Notes under the pieces: generated by a model
Database searches by the model: none
What the model saw: the letters and a program-made list of their open reading frames with translations, nothing else
Told to the model about the DNA's origin: nothing
Program-made: the position numbers and the translations under genes
Shown: positions 6,441 through 6,634 of the stretch, one piece after another
How positions within the stretch are numbered: position 1 is the first letter of the stretch
How the letters are laid out: every line of letters begins with the position of its first letter
Assembly (NCBI GenBank): GCA_002713825.1
Contig: PAUU01000060.1
Span: 1-6,634, forward strand
Length of the DNA: 6,634 nucleotides
DNA from: Acidiferrobacteraceae bacterium
Lineage (GTDB): Bacteria; Pseudomonadota; Gammaproteobacteria; Arenicellales; UBA868
Direction: 5' to 3'

Positions 6441-6487
6441 TCAGCCGCAATAGTTTATCGTCGCTTTGGATCTGATAACCTGCGGGC

Positions 6488-6517
6488 TTGCAGTCGATGT
6501 GAGAGGGCGGTTAGGAT
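6488..6517 (+). promoter_or_regulatory. Weak candidate promoter for the plus-strand gene
   Basis: TTGCAG (6488-6493) and TAGGAT (6512-6517) are separated by 18 bases and lie about 70 bases upstream of the ATG at 6588. They match the sigma-70 consensus at three and four of six positions. This is only suggestive. Confidence 0.2.
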
Positions 6518-6577
6518 CTTGTAATCGTTCTGAGGATAGCAAATCCAGCTGAACGTGACTGCTTACAAAAATCACAT

Positions 6578-6581
6578 GGAG
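6578..6581 (+). promoter_or_regulatory. Shine-Dalgarno site for the right-edge gene
   Basis: GGAG lies 6 bases before the ATG at 6588, giving standard geometry and supporting that start. Confidence 0.5.
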
Positions 6582-6587
6582 CACACG

Positions 6588-6634
6588 ATGAAAAACTCAA
6601 AGATAGAACAACTTATTCAACAGGACACCGCCCT
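6588..6634 (+). CDS. 5' end of a divergent gene, possibly a class III aminotransferase (partial)
   Basis: ATG at 6588, preceded by GGAG at 6578-6581, opens a frame of 15 complete codons (MKNSKIEQLIQQDTA, next residue Leu) before the window ends. The pattern of a short charged opening, then I-x-x-L-I-x-x-D-x-A, recalls the start of class III (omega/diaminobutyrate-type) aminotransferases, where it is followed by a HxHPFT-like segment just outside this window. If that is right, it would supply transamination to the neighbouring pathway and could be co-regulated from the shared intergenic region. The start is well supported; the product is a guess from a very short stretch. Confidence 0.5.
   Translation, partial: MKNSKIEQLIQQDTA

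Larger units (their letters stand above)
6274..6587. other. Divergent intergenic region
   Basis: These 314 bases separate the minus-strand operon from the plus-strand gene at 6588 and should hold promoters for both. The left part (6300-6440) contains the permease-like stub on the minus strand; the right part (6441-6587) has no reading frame I can support. The stretch around 6418-6433 is AT-rich and, on the minus strand, could carry a -10-like element (TACTTT/TATATG) downstream of TTGCGG, but no convincing pair emerges. I see no clear operator palindrome, tRNA, terminator or riboswitch fold. Confidence 0.6.

Noticed and set aside
1..6634. CRISPR arrays, tRNA genes, insertion-sequence ends and long repeats
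   Set aside because: Reading both strands showed no regularly spaced repeats, cloverleaf-like sequences or transposase-like frames; the intergenic gaps are too short to hide most of these.

Overview
The window looks like a bacterial chromosome segment, probably from a proteobacterium and perhaps an aquatic gammaproteobacterium. This rests on the roughly balanced base composition, tight same-strand gene packing, clear Shine-Dalgarno sites and the resemblance of the products to proteobacterial families. No rRNA, phage or insertion-sequence marker is present, so the lineage is only an impression.

Layout: six complete genes lie head to tail on the minus strand, transcribed from right to left. 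In transcription order they are: an enolase-superfamily enzyme with an unusual active site (6273-5134); a second enolase-superfamily enzyme resembling cis-3-hydroxy-L-proline dehydratase / hydroxyproline-betaine epimerase (5084-3966); a PLP enzyme of the cystathionine gamma-synthase/lyase type (3874-2666); an Asp/Glu-racemase-fold protein resembling the ectoine-utilisation protein EutA (2647-1850); and two overlapping, non-identical Fe(II)/2-oxoglutarate dioxygenases of the phytanoyl-CoA dioxygenase family (1766-945 and 955-65). The first codons of a seventh gene of the same operon lie at the left edge (19 to 1). On the right, a divergent plus-strand gene starts at 6588 and is cut by the edge; its 15 complete codons recall class III aminotransferases. 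The 314-base divergent region contains a 46-codon minus-strand reading frame that looks like the amino end of a dipeptide-type ABC permease which stops abruptly. It is probably a remnant of a lost transporter gene.

Together the genes read as a catabolic (less likely modifying) operon for a small, possibly hydroxylated or N-substituted, amino acid or osmolyte. The parts are two hydroxylases, two enolase-type dehydratases/epimerases, a PLP eliminase/lyase, a two-cysteine racemase/isomerase-like enzyme, and possibly an aminotransferase. I do not recognise this combination as a named pathway, and the substrate cannot be read from the sequence. The most notable points are the combination itself, the loss of the usual sixth-strand catalytic residue in the first enolase-family protein, the EutA-like protein without EutB or EutC beside it, and the permease remnant.
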